Shown here piece by piece: positions 26,201 to 36,266 of a stretch of DNA of 64,000 bases. The translations under genes were made by a program, and so were the position numbers. Below the pieces are notes generated by a model, which was given only the letters and a program-made list of their open reading frames with translations, did not search any database and had not been told where the DNA came from. Each line of letters begins with the position of its first letter. The first letter of the stretch is position 1. The stretch comes from Armatimonadota bacterium (lineage in GTDB: Bacteria; Sysuimicrobiota; Sysuimicrobiia; Sysuimicrobiales; Humicultoraceae), in contig JAVHMA010000012.1 in the NCBI GenBank assembly GCA_031081715.1, positions 1 to 64,000 of the forward strand. The letters run 5' to 3'.

Positions 26201-27490
26201 GCGGCCCGCACCGGCTTGCGCCTCGCGGCGGTCGAGCGCGCGCTGGCGGCCCTCGAGGGCGCCGGCGTCGTGCTGCGCGGCCGCTTCACGCCGGGTACCA
26301 CCGCCATGGAGTGGTGCGAGCGACACCTGCTGGCGCGCATCCACCGGCTGACGCTCGGCCGGCTGCGCCGCGAGATCGAGCCGGTCTCGCTCGCGGAGTT
26401 CATGCGCTTCCTCTTCCGATGGCAGCACGTCCAGCCCGGCACGCAGCTCCACGGCCGCGACGGTCTGGCGCAGGTGGTCGGCATGCTGCAGGGTCTGGAA
26501 CTGCCGGCGCCCGCGTGGGAGGAGCACGTGCTGCCGGCCCGCGTGCGGCCCTACGACCCCGCGGACCTGGAGTACCTGTGCCTCTCGGGCGTGGTGACGT
26601 GGGGGCGACTGACCCCGGGAGGCGCCGCCGAAGACGACGACGGCAGCGCGCCGCACGAGCGGTCCAGAGGCCGGCGGCCCTGGCCTACCCGCAGTGCGCC
26701 GATCGCGTTCGTGCTGCGCACCGACCTGAGCCAGTTCCTCCAGCGCTCGCGCGCGACGTGGCGAACAGCGCAGGGGCTCGGCCGCGCGGCGCGCGACGTG
26801 GCCGCCTATCTCGACGAGCACGGCGCGTCGTTCCTGGCGGACATCGCCGCCGGTACGCGGCGGCTACCCTCCGAGGTGGAAGACGCGCTGTGGGAGCTGG
26901 TGACGCACGGGCTGGTCAGTGGCGACGGGGTGGCGGGCCTGCGGCGGCTGCTGCAGGCCGGCCGGCGCCCCCACCGCCGTCGCCGAATGGGGACGCGGCC
27001 GCTACCGGTGGGTCGGTGGGCACTGTGGACGGCGGGCCACGACGCGGGCGCGCGCGAGGCCCGGCTCGAAGTCGTCGGCGCGCAGCTCCTGCGGCGCTAC
27101 GGGGTGGTGCTGCGCGACGTGCTGGGTCGCGAACGCGGACTGCCACCCTGGCGCGAGCTGGCGGCGATCTACCGCCGGTGGGAAGCCCAGGGCCGCATCC
27201 GCGGCGGCCGGTTTGTCGCGGGCCCCACGGGCGAGCAGTTCGCGCTCCCAGAAGCGCTCGAGGCGCTGCGCGCGGTCCGGCGCGCTGGACCGGAGAGCGA
27301 CCCGGTCGTCATCGCCGCGGCTGATCCGCTGAACCTCGTCGGCCTGCTCCTGCCCGGTGTCAGAGTGCCACCATCCTCGGGTCAGGCCATCGCCTTCCGC
27401 GACGGGGCACCGGTGGACGTGGGGCCGCTGGGCGCGATGCTGCGGAGCCTTGGGGCCAGGGATGGCCATAGAAGCGTGACGGTGCGCTAA
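23249..27490 (+). CDS. lhr: Lhr-type large DEAD/DEAH helicase (start uncertain)
   Basis: About 1,413 residues. It is an ATP-dependent 3'-5' DNA helicase of the Lhr family, used in DNA repair. Motif I is APTGSGKTLAA, motif II VDEIHAV, motif III SATQKP and motif VI QRIGRSGHW. Then come a winged helix, an Lhr core domain (RRGARLAAVTSGGAIPDVAD, NRWRWNASRALAVL) and a long C-terminal region. Q-motif sequence (INLSRFHPLVSRWF, TPPQAAGWEAIAGG) lies upstream of the first GTG at 23369, so translation must begin earlier. CTG at 23249 is a candidate, although the AGGAGGGG at 23216 is too far upstream for it. Confidence 0.88.
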   Translation: MPSINLSRFHPLVSRWFVERFGGPTPPQAAGWEAIAGGRDVLIAAPTGSGKTLAAFLWAINGLVAEATAGRLADETAVVYVSPLKALGNDIEKNLREPLAGIGRLAAAGGAAVPEIRVAVRSGDTPASERGRMVRRPPHILITTPESLFILLTAERSRAFLRTTRTVIVDEIHAVAGDKRGAHLALSLERLDALCGRRCQRIGLSATQKPIEAIAQLLIGAGRTDAAGAPDCAIVDVGHRRPWDLTVEVPAQPLGPVASHAMWAEVYDRIAGLAREHRTTLVFAHTRRLVERVAHHLSERLGRDRVAAHHGSLARHLRLDAEQRLKAGTLPVVVASASLELGIDIGEIDLVCHLGAPRAVASLLQRIGRSGHWLGATPRGIIFPLTRDELVQSAAAVRAVRAGVLDRVIIPSNPLDILAQQAVAIAASGEIAEEDLWALTRRAYPFRSLPRREFDQVIEILSEGIATSRGRRSAYLHRDRVHGMLRARRGARLAAVTSGGAIPDVADYEVVVEPTGTVVGKVNEDFAVESQAGDVFLLGNTSWRIRRVESGRLRVEDAHGAPPSVPFWLGEAPGRTAELSAAVSELREQVAARLGDPEAAIAWLADEAGVDRAGASQIVAYLAETRAALGVVPTQRHVVAERFFDEAGGMQLVIHAPFGNRVTRAWGLALRKRFCLTFDFELQAAATDDGIVLSLGEQHSFPLESVFAFIREATLKEDLVQALLASPMFTNRWRWNASRALAVLRHQGGRRVPMPIQRMRADDLLAAVFPDQVACQDNHAGPIVPPDHPLVNETIRNCLYEAMDIDGLRAVLGAMRRGEIATAAVETPAPSPASHEILNANPYAFLDDAPLEERRARAVSLRRAAPDLAAGVGALDPAAIAAVAAGAWPDVRSADELHDHLLTVWVLPVEEAGAWEPFAAALLATGRTTVETWADADGRQRRGYVAAERLEGARALLRDEADEPLRAAVHGWMECSGPTTAASLAARTGLRLAAVERALAALEGAGVVLRGRFTPGTTAMEWCERHLLARIHRLTLGRLRREIEPVSLAEFMRFLFRWQHVQPGTQLHGRDGLAQVVGMLQGLELPAPAWEEHVLPARVRPYDPADLEYLCLSGVVTWGRLTPGGAAEDDDGSAPHERSRGRRPWPTRSAPIAFVLRTDLSQFLQRSRATWRTAQGLGRAARDVAAYLDEHGASFLADIAAGTRRLPSEVEDALWELVTHGLVSGDGVAGLRRLLQAGRRPHRRRRMGTRPLPVGRWALWTAGHDAGAREARLEVVGAQLLRRYGVVLRDVLGRERGLPPWRELAAIYRRWEAQGRIRGGRFVAGPTGEQFALPEALEALRAVRRAGPESDPVVIAAADPLNLVGLLLPGVRVPPSSGQAIAFRDGAPVDVGPLGAMLRSLGARDGHRSVTVR

Positions 27491-27532
27491 ACGTACAGGC
27501 GGCGCCCGGGGGTACGACGGCGCCCGCGCGGC

Positions 27533-29092
27533 CTACGCCCGGGGCGGGAGCTCGGGCTGCGGCAGCTGGACGGGCGCCCGCAGCGCGAGCCACGCGGCCC
27601 AGCCGCCCTCGAGCACCCTGACGTCGCGAAAGCCCCGGGCCATCAGGTCCAGCGCCACCCGGGCGCTGGTCGCTTCGTGCGTTCAGGCGCAGTAGAGCAC
27701 GATCGGGACGGGCGGCGGCGGGGAGGCCGCGATGCGCGCCGCGGCGTCGCCGGGCGGGTAGTGCACCGCGGCCGGGATGCGGCGCGGGTCGCGCGCGAGC
27801 GCGCCGGGCTGCCGGACGTCCACCACCAGGACGGGGTCGCCCCGCTCGATCATGCGCGCGAGCTCCCCGGCGGAGATCCGTGGGACGCGGGCGTGGCGCG
27901 GCTCGGGCACGAGCTCCGCCTCGGGCGCCCGCGACGCCCACACCACGAGCGGTGTCCCCAGGATACCGTGCAGGAGAACCGACGCCAGCACGACGACCCC
28001 GGTCACCGCGAAGATCTCGGCCGCGCCCGGCGCGCCGGAGAGCACTACCAGCAACGCGAGCAGGATGGACCCCAGCCCCCTCGGCCCGTGCCAGGCCGCG
28101 AACAGCTTGTCCCGAAGCGGAATGCGGAAGCGCCCGAGCAGGAGCAGCAGCACGGCCGGCCGGCAGATGAGGAGCACCAGCGCCGCGAACGCCAGCGTCC
28201 GGCCGTCGAGGGTTGCCAGCGCCGGCCGTACGAGCGTCGAGCCGAACAGCACGAACGTCAGCAGCATGAACAGCTCGGCCGTGGTCTCCCCGTACTCCAG
28301 GAAGCACTCGCAGAGGTCGAGGTCGCTCACGGCGATGGTGAGCCCCGCGGCGAACGCCGCGATCAGCCCGCTGCCGCCCAGCGCCTGCGCCGCCGCGAAC
28401 GCGGCGAACGCCACCCCCAGCGAGTAGAGCGACTGGTAGTCGCGCCGGACGCCCACGACGCGCTCGGCGTAGGCCATCGCGCGCAGCGCCGCCCAGGCGA
28501 CGAGCACCCCCACGATGGGGCTGAGCACGAACACGGGCACCGCAAACCCCACCGCGGTCATCGACGAGGTGAGCTGGCCACCGGCGAGGGCGATGAGGAG
28601 GAGCACCGCGGGCACGGCCACCGCGTCGTTGAGCCCCGACTCGACCGAGAGGATCTGGCGCACCGGTTGCGGGGTACGGGTGTCGCGGAGGACGTCGCGC
28701 AGTAGCACCGGGTCGGTCGAGCTCAGGATGGCGCCGAGCAGCAGGGCCCCGATGACATCGAGCCCGAGCAGCCACCGCGCCAGCGCGGCGATTGCCAACG
28801 CGGTGAGGATCGTGCCGGGGCCTAGCACGGTCAGCGAGACGCCCCAGTGCTCCCTGAGCTGCTCGGTCTGCATGTTGATCGCCGACGCGAACAACGTGAG
28901 CGTCAGGGTCACCATGCCGATCAACACGATCGGCTCGGCGTCCGGGGCCAGGCGCAGGATACCGAGCTGGCCGAGCCCGAGCCCGATTGCGACGAACAGG
29001 ATGACGCTGGAAAACGGCCCGCGCTCCATGGCCCGCGACAGGAGCGCCGAGAGGAGGATGACCAGGCCGACGACGCCGAGGATCAGGTCCAC
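27533..29092 (-). CDS. CPA1 cation/H+ antiporter fused to a selenocysteine rhodanese domain
   Basis: A 519-residue protein if UGA at 27685-27683 is read as selenocysteine (U470). Residues 1-385 are a NhaP/CPA1-type exchanger of about 12 helices, with SSTDPVLLRDVL (Asp127) and ESGLNDAVAVP (Asn155-Asp156). Residues 400-519 are a rhodanese domain: VLVVDVRQPG, then VLYCA-U-THEATSARVAL and VRVLEGGWAAW, ending at a TAG. In related rhodaneses the U position is a cysteine (YCACPNEATSARVA). The domain continues intact for 49 codons after the UGA, and an 8-bp hairpin follows at the right distance. The alternative is a truncated antiporter ending at the UGA. Confidence 0.8.
27649..27669 (-). promoter_or_regulatory. 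Candidate bacterial SECIS hairpin
   Basis: On the minus strand CCAGCGCC and GGCGCTGG form a perfect 8-bp stem around the loop CGGGT. The loop starts 21 nt after the in-frame UGA. A compact stem-loop 16-37 nt downstream with G in the first two loop positions is the bacterial SECIS pattern recognised by SelB. Confidence 0.6.
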
Positions 29093-29144
29093 GCTGGCGC
29101 TATCTTAGCATGGGCAGCGCGCCCGCCCCGCGGCCGCCGCGCGC

Positions 29145-29150
29145 TATAAT
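29145..29150 (+). promoter_or_regulatory. -10 box upstream of aconitase
   Basis: Consensus TATAAT, 49 nt before the acnA start. No convincing -35 in the GC-rich sequence before it. Confidence 0.45.
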
Positions 29151-29198
29151 GGACAGGAGTTCCTCACCGCCGACTCCGTCGCTGGATGGTGACCGTGC

Positions 29199-31907
<2,709 letters not shown>

Positions 31908-31942
31908 CGCCCCGGCCCTCCAGGTGGAGCGGGCCCGCGAAC

Positions 31943-32425
31943 TCACCGACCCATCGCGCTCCGCTCGGCCTGCTGCAGCAGCGTCAGCGACGCGTAGGCC
32001 GCGGCCCGCGCGCGCGCGACCGCGGTCGCCTTGAGCCCGATCGCGGCGTTCTCGTTCGCGAGCTCCACGTAGGCGACCGCCCGCGCCCATCTGGCGCCCG
32101 AGGCGCGCGCGTCCGGCAGGATGCCGTTCCCCCTGCCCTCGCAGGTCGCCGTCATCATCGCCCCGCCCATCGACGCCCCCCCGCTCATCATGGCCTTCTT
32201 GAACATGGCGCCGCCCGGGCCCTCGATGCAGTTGACCACAGCCTGCAGGTGGTCCTGCGCCGACTTCAGCGTGCCCGCACCCGCCGCGGCCCTCGCCTCG
32301 GCGATCGCGATCTTGAGTTGCGCGCCGGCCGACATGCTCATGTCCGCGGCCGACGTCACACCCGCGACGAGCGCCATCACCGCGACGATCCCGAGCGCAC
32401 CCGCCAGGCGCATTCCCATACCCAT
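31943..32425 (-). CDS. Secreted alanine-rich helical protein, unknown function
   Basis: A 160-residue protein with a signal peptide (residues 1-26, ending TSAADM) and a mature part of amphipathic Ala-rich helices. Two Cys residues (VNCIEGPGG and TATCEGRG) could form a disulphide. A Gly/Met-rich stretch MMSGGASMGGAMM lies in the middle. The ATG at 32425 follows GGAGGTGAGCGGC. No family recognised. A similar Ala-rich exported helical protein is at 51361-51867. Confidence 0.7.
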   Translation of the reverse strand: MGMGMRLAGALGIVAVMALVAGVTSAADMSMSAGAQLKIAIAEARAAAGAGTLKSAQDHLQAVVNCIEGPGGAMFKKAMMSGGASMGGAMMTATCEGRGNGILPDARASGARWARAVAYVELANENAAIGLKATAVARARAAAYASLTLLQQAERSAMGR

Positions 32426-32510
32426 GCCGCTCACCTCCGGAAAGACATGCATGCCCTTCCAGGCTATGGGGGGACGGTAAGGAGCCGATGTGGGTTGTGT
32501 AAAGGAAGCG

Positions 32511-33644
32511 TTACGGCGCGGGCCTCGCGGTCGGGGCCGGTACCGGCTCTTCGAGACGGAGTGTCGTCGGAGCGGCCGACGGCCGTGCCGCGATGGAGAA
32601 CCAGACCGTGGTTTCTCCGCCGGCGCTGGAGGCGCCGACGTCACCGCCGTGGATGCGGGCGACCTCCTTGACGATCGCCAGTCCGATGCCGGCGCCGCCG
32701 GACGCGCGCGCCCGCGACTTGTCCCCCCGGTAGAACCGCTCGAAAATGTGGGGGAGGTCGGCGGCGTCGATCCCCTCCCCGGTGTTCGTCACGGCGATGC
32801 GCACCGCGCCGGTCTCCGCGACCGTCCGCACCGTGACCGCGCCACCGTCGGGCGTGTGGCGGGCGGCGTTGTCGAGCAGATTGTGCAGCGCCTGGGTAAG
32901 CAGGTCAGCGTCGGCGGCCACGGCCACGCCCGTGCGGATCTCCTCGCGCACGGCCACGCCCCGCGAGGCGAACTCTCCCCGCCGGAGGTCCAGGACCCGC
33001 CGCACGACGGCCCCGGGATCCACCGCTTCGGCGCGGACGTCCGGTAGCCGCGCGTCGAACAACGAGAGTTCGTGGAGCGCCTGCACCAGGCGCACTAGCC
33101 GCATGACCTCGTCGTGCAGGAGCGAGACCGTCTCGGGCGACGCCGGGGTCACGCCGTCGCGTACGGCCTCCAGGTACCCGCGCAGGTTCGACAGGGGCGT
33201 GCGCAGCTCGTGGGCGACGTCGGCTACCAGATCTTTGCGCTGCCGCTCCAACCGGGCGAGCGCGCTGGCCATCAGGTTCAGCGACGCGGCCAGCCGGCCC
33301 AGCTCGTCCGAGGACGTCACCGGCGCGCGCACGCCGTAGTCGCCGGCGGCGATGCGGCCGGCCATCGTCATCATGCCGCGCACCGGCCGCACCACGGTGC
33401 GGAACAACACCAGGCTCAACAGCAGGCCGATCGCGGCCGCGATGAGGCTAGCTCCGAGCAGCGCGCTCCGCAGGTCGCGCACGAAGAGCGCGTGGACGGC
33501 CTGCGTCTCGATGTTGAACTCCTTCATCAGGCGCATGAAGATGCCATCGGCGACCCCACCGATGTGCACGGCCGCCACGGCGGTCGCCACGCCGACGACC
33601 AGCAGGTTGATGGCCAGCAGCTTCCACAGCAGGCTCGGCCGCAC
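32511..33644 (-). CDS. Membrane sensor histidine kinase (BaeS-like)
   Basis: A 377-residue kinase. TM1 (about residues 8-27), a short sensor loop of about 35 residues, TM2 (about 61-82), HAMP, then His145 in ADVAHELRTPLSNL. The ATPase domain has N-box NLLDNAARHTP, NTGEGID, IFERFYRGD and GAGIGLAIVK. It starts 3 nt after the response-regulator gene. The small sensor loop suggests detection within or near the membrane. Confidence 0.93.
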   Translation of the reverse strand: MRPSLLWKLLAINLLVVGVATAVAAVHIGGVADGIFMRLMKEFNIETQAVHALFVRDLRSALLGASLIAAAIGLLLSLVLFRTVVRPVRGMMTMAGRIAAGDYGVRAPVTSSDELGRLAASLNLMASALARLERQRKDLVADVAHELRTPLSNLRGYLEAVRDGVTPASPETVSLLHDEVMRLVRLVQALHELSLFDARLPDVRAEAVDPGAVVRRVLDLRRGEFASRGVAVREEIRTGVAVAADADLLTQALHNLLDNAARHTPDGGAVTVRTVAETGAVRIAVTNTGEGIDAADLPHIFERFYRGDKSRARASGGAGIGLAIVKEVARIHGGDVGASSAGGETTVWFSIAARPSAAPTTLRLEEPVPAPTARPAP

Positions 33645-33647
33645 GGC

Positions 33648-34325
33648 TCAGAGCAGCTTGTAGCCGACCCCGCGCACGGTCGCGATGTAGCGCGGGCTGG
33701 CCGGGTCATCGCCGAGCTTCTCGCGCAGCTTGCCGACGTGCACGTCGATCGTGCGGTCCACGACGTCGGCCTCGTGGTAGGCGTAGATGCGGTCGAGGAG
33801 CTGCTCGCGCGAGAACGCGCGCTCGGGCGCCTCGAGGAACGCCCGCAGCAGCTTGAACTCGATCGGGGTCAGGTGCACCTCCGCACCGCGCACGGCGGCC
33901 CGGTGGCGCTCCAGGTCGAGCTCGAGCTCGCGGTGCCGCAGCACCCGGCCGGGCGCCTGGCGGGAGGCTCGCCGCAGGATCGCCTTCACCCGCGCCACGA
34001 CCTCGCGCGGGCTGAACGGCTTGGTGACGTAGTCGTCCGCGCCGAGCGACAGCCCGAGCAGCCGGTCGATCTCGTCCACGCGCGCGGTGAGCATGAGGAT
34101 CGGGACGTCGGAGGTCTCGCGCAACCGCCGGCACACCTCGACGCCGTCCAGGTGCGGCAGCATCAGGTCGAGGATGACCAGGCTGGGCCGCCCGCGCGCG
34201 GCCGCCTCCAGCGCCTCCCGGCCGTCGTGCGCCGCCACCACACCGTATCCCTCCCGCTCCAGGTACAGGCGCAGGAGGTTCGTGATTCGGGCGTCGTCCT
34301 CGACGACCAGGACCGTCGGCGACAT
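33648..34325 (-). CDS. OmpR-family response regulator
   Basis: A 225-residue regulator. Receiver domain with VVEDDARI, phospho-acceptor Asp53 in VILDLMLPH and YVTKPFSPRE; winged helix from LTPIEFKLLRAFLE to YIATVRGVGYKLL. Pairs with the downstream kinase. It follows the selenocysteine thioredoxin-like gene by one base, so all three are co-transcribed and the system may answer to redox or metalloid stress (inference). Confidence 0.95.
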   Translation of the reverse strand: MSPTVLVVEDDARITNLLRLYLEREGYGVVAAHDGREALEAAARGRPSLVILDLMLPHLDGVEVCRRLRETSDVPILMLTARVDEIDRLLGLSLGADDYVTKPFSPREVVARVKAILRRASRQAPGRVLRHRELELDLERHRAAVRGAEVHLTPIEFKLLRAFLEAPERAFSREQLLDRIYAYHEADVVDRTIDVHVGKLREKLGDDPASPRYIATVRGVGYKLL

Positions 34326-34326
34326 G

Positions 34327-34842
34327 CTAGCGTGCGGTCACCGCCCGCACCGCCGCGACCAGCTCCTGCTCGCTCCGCGGGCCGAACCCGGAGCTGACCA
34401 GGCGACCCTCGCGGTCGATGACCGCCCAGTACGGCTGGTAGCCGAAGCCGTACGCCCGGGCAATGCGCCCATCGGGATCGAAGCCGTTGGGAAAACTCAG
34501 GCCGTGGCGCCGGACAAAGTCGGCGCTCCGCTCCTTGCTGTCGAGCAGCCCGATGCCCACGAACTCCACGCCCCGGCCCTTCCACTCTTTGTAGGTACGC
34601 TCCCACACGGGGGCGTCACGGTTGCACGTCGTTCACCAGTTGGCCCAGAACAGCAGCACCACCGCCGTCCCCTTGAGGTCGGCCAGGCGGAGCGTCTGTC
34701 CGGTGAACAGCTCCAGCGAGAACACCGGAGCCGCTGCGGGCGCCGCCTGGGTCGCGGTGCCGCCGGGCGCGGCCGCGACCGCCGCGACCAGCAGGGCGGC
34801 CAGCACCGCGCCACGCGCTATCCAAAGGACCGTTGCAGCCAT
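34327..34842 (-). CDS. Exported TlpA-like thioredoxin with UxxC selenocysteine motif
   Basis: 171 residues if UGA at 34635-34633 encodes selenocysteine (U70). Signal/anchor segment at residues 1-25, then a thioredoxin fold: FSLELFTGQTLRLADLKG, VVLLFWANW-U-TTC-NRDAP, RRHGLSFPNGFDPDG, YGFGYQPYWAVIDREG with the cis-Pro loop. Thioredoxins have WCxxC here, so the UGA replaces exactly the nucleophilic Cys and the resolving Cys73 is kept. The frame continues for 101 codons to a TAG. The ATG at 34842 has AAGGGAGGG upstream. It would be an extracytoplasmic thiol/selenol oxidoreductase. Confidence 0.85.
34597..34616 (-). promoter_or_regulatory. Candidate bacterial SECIS hairpin
   Basis: On the minus strand ACGCCCC...GGGAGCGT forms a 4 + 3 bp stem with one bulged A and loop CGTGT. 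The loop begins 23 nt after the UGA. Position, loop size and CG loop start match the hairpin in the rhodanese gene. Confidence 0.5.
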
Positions 34843-35051
34843 CGCTGCCGTCCCTCCCTTCGGCAGATCTGCGCCCGGCCTCAGGCCCATGCGTCCCGAC
34901 CGGCCGTCTCCCGGGCGGCCCATGCCTCTCCCGACTGAACACACTCATGGTATCTCAGCGTAGTCACTTGTGCAGCCAGTATGCCCGGCGCGCTGTAAAG
35001 AAACTGTGAAGGCCGCGGGCTTGACCCGGGCCGGTCACAAGGGGGAAGCGG

Positions 35052-35990
35052 ATGAGCGACCTGCAGCGGTACATCGTGGAGGAGTGGGCCGAGGAGTTCT
35101 ACCAGGGGCGGCTGCCCCGGCGCGAGTTCCTGCGGCGCATGGCGATCATGGCCGGCAGCGCGGCCCTCGCCGTACCCCTGCTCCAGTCCGTCGGCGTGGC
35201 GGCCACGCAGGCCGAGCTCATGGAGGCGCTCGCGATGGGCCCCCAGATCGTCGCCCAGGCCACGGGCGTCACGGTGCCGCCGACCGACCCGGCGATCGAG
35301 GTTTCGGACGTCACCTACCCGCGCTCCGGCGGTGGGGATCCCAATGTCGGCTACCTAGCGCGCCCCCGCGGGGCCGGCTCGCACCCGGGCGTGATCGTCA
35401 TCCACGAGAACCGTGGCCTGCTCGAACACTTCAAGGACGTTGCGCGACGCTTCGCCAGGGAAGGATACGTCGCGCTGGCGGTGGACCTGGTGGCGACGCC
35501 GGGCGGCACCGCGCGGCTCGCGGACTCGGCCCAGGCGACGGCCGCGTTGGGACAGACGCCGCCCGACCGGCTCGTCTCGATGCTGCGCGACGCGTTCCGC
35601 CACATCCAGGAGGTCTCCGGTATCCGGCGCGACCGCATCGGCGCCATCGGCTGGTGCTTCGGCGGCGGCATGACCTGGCGCCTCGCCACGCAGGAGTCCG
35701 GGCTGCGCGCCGCGGCGCCCTTCTACGGTCCCAACCCGCCGATCGCGGACGTGCCGAACATCCGGGCCGCGGTGCTCGCGATCTATGGCGCGCTGGACGA
35801 GCGCATCAACGCCGGCATCCCGCAGATCCGCGAGGCGCTGCAGCGGGCGAACGTCGTCCACGAGATCCACATCTACCCGAACGCGCCGCACGCCTTCTTC
35901 AACGACACCGGCGGGAACTACCGGCGGGAAGCGGCCGAGGACGCCTGGCGGCGCGTGCTGGCCTGGTTCGAGCGGCACCTGAAGGCCTAG
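35052..35990 (+). CDS. Dienelactone hydrolase family protein with Tat signal
   Basis: A 312-residue alpha/beta hydrolase. The N-terminus has a Tat-type signal (PRREFLRRMAIMAGSAAL). The DLH domain shows VIVIHENRGL (conserved Glu), the nucleophile elbow GWCFGGGM with Cys instead of Ser, and the catalytic His in YPNAPHAFFND. The preceding Asp region IYGALDERI is intact. Exported cysteine-nucleophile hydrolase of unknown substrate. The ATG follows GGGGGAAGCGG. Confidence 0.9.
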   Translation: MSDLQRYIVEEWAEEFYQGRLPRREFLRRMAIMAGSAALAVPLLQSVGVAATQAELMEALAMGPQIVAQATGVTVPPTDPAIEVSDVTYPRSGGGDPNVGYLARPRGAGSHPGVIVIHENRGLLEHFKDVARRFAREGYVALAVDLVATPGGTARLADSAQATAALGQTPPDRLVSMLRDAFRHIQEVSGIRRDRIGAIGWCFGGGMTWRLATQESGLRAAAPFYGPNPPIADVPNIRAAVLAIYGALDERINAGIPQIREALQRANVVHEIHIYPNAPHAFFNDTGGNYRREAAEDAWRRVLAWFERHLKA

Positions 35991-36175
35991 CGCAGCAGCG
36001 CGCCGAGGGTGACCGCGACCGCGGCGACGGCGACCGCGGTCACCAGCGAACGCCTGACCTCGCGGGCCACGCGGGCGGTGAGCTCCTCGTCCGTCTCGCG
36101 CACCGGAACGGGCCGCGGTGCGCGGGCCGGCGCGCTCCGTGCCGGCGTGCCCCGCCTCGTCGAGATCTCGCGCAT
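35987..36175 (-). CDS. Small tail-anchored membrane protein
   Basis: A 62-residue protein with a basic, Pro/Arg-rich N-terminus, an acidic linker (ETDEELTARVAREVRR) and one C-terminal membrane helix (SLVTAVAVAAVAVTLGAL). The ATG at 36175 is preceded by GGGGTGGGAG. It overlaps the convergent hydrolase gene by 4 nt and lies downstream of the terminator of the TPP-enzyme gene. No family recognised. Confidence 0.5.
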   Translation of the reverse strand: MREISTRRGTPARSAPARAPRPVPVRETDEELTARVAREVRRSLVTAVAVAAVAVTLGALLR

Positions 36176-36198
36176 CTCCCACCCCCTGAAAACGCACA

Positions 36199-36225
36199 AG
36201 GGACTGACCTCGGCGGTCAGTCCCT
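36199..36225 (-). terminator. Intrinsic terminator of the TPP-enzyme gene
   Basis: AGGGACTGACC and GGTCAGTCCCT form a perfect 11-bp stem with a 5-nt loop. On the minus strand it is followed by TTGTGCGTTTTC, 42 nt after the stop codon at 36267. Confidence 0.8.
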
Positions 36226-36266
36226 CTGCCAATGCCGTGGCGTGCTATGGTGCGCCGCGCGCCCCT

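Noticed and set aside
27683-27685. UGA in the rhodanese gene as a simple truncation of the antiporter
   Set aside because: The rhodanese fold continues intact after it, ends at a proper TAG, and the UGA sits at a conserved Cys with a SECIS-like hairpin; kept as Sec but needs selABCD.
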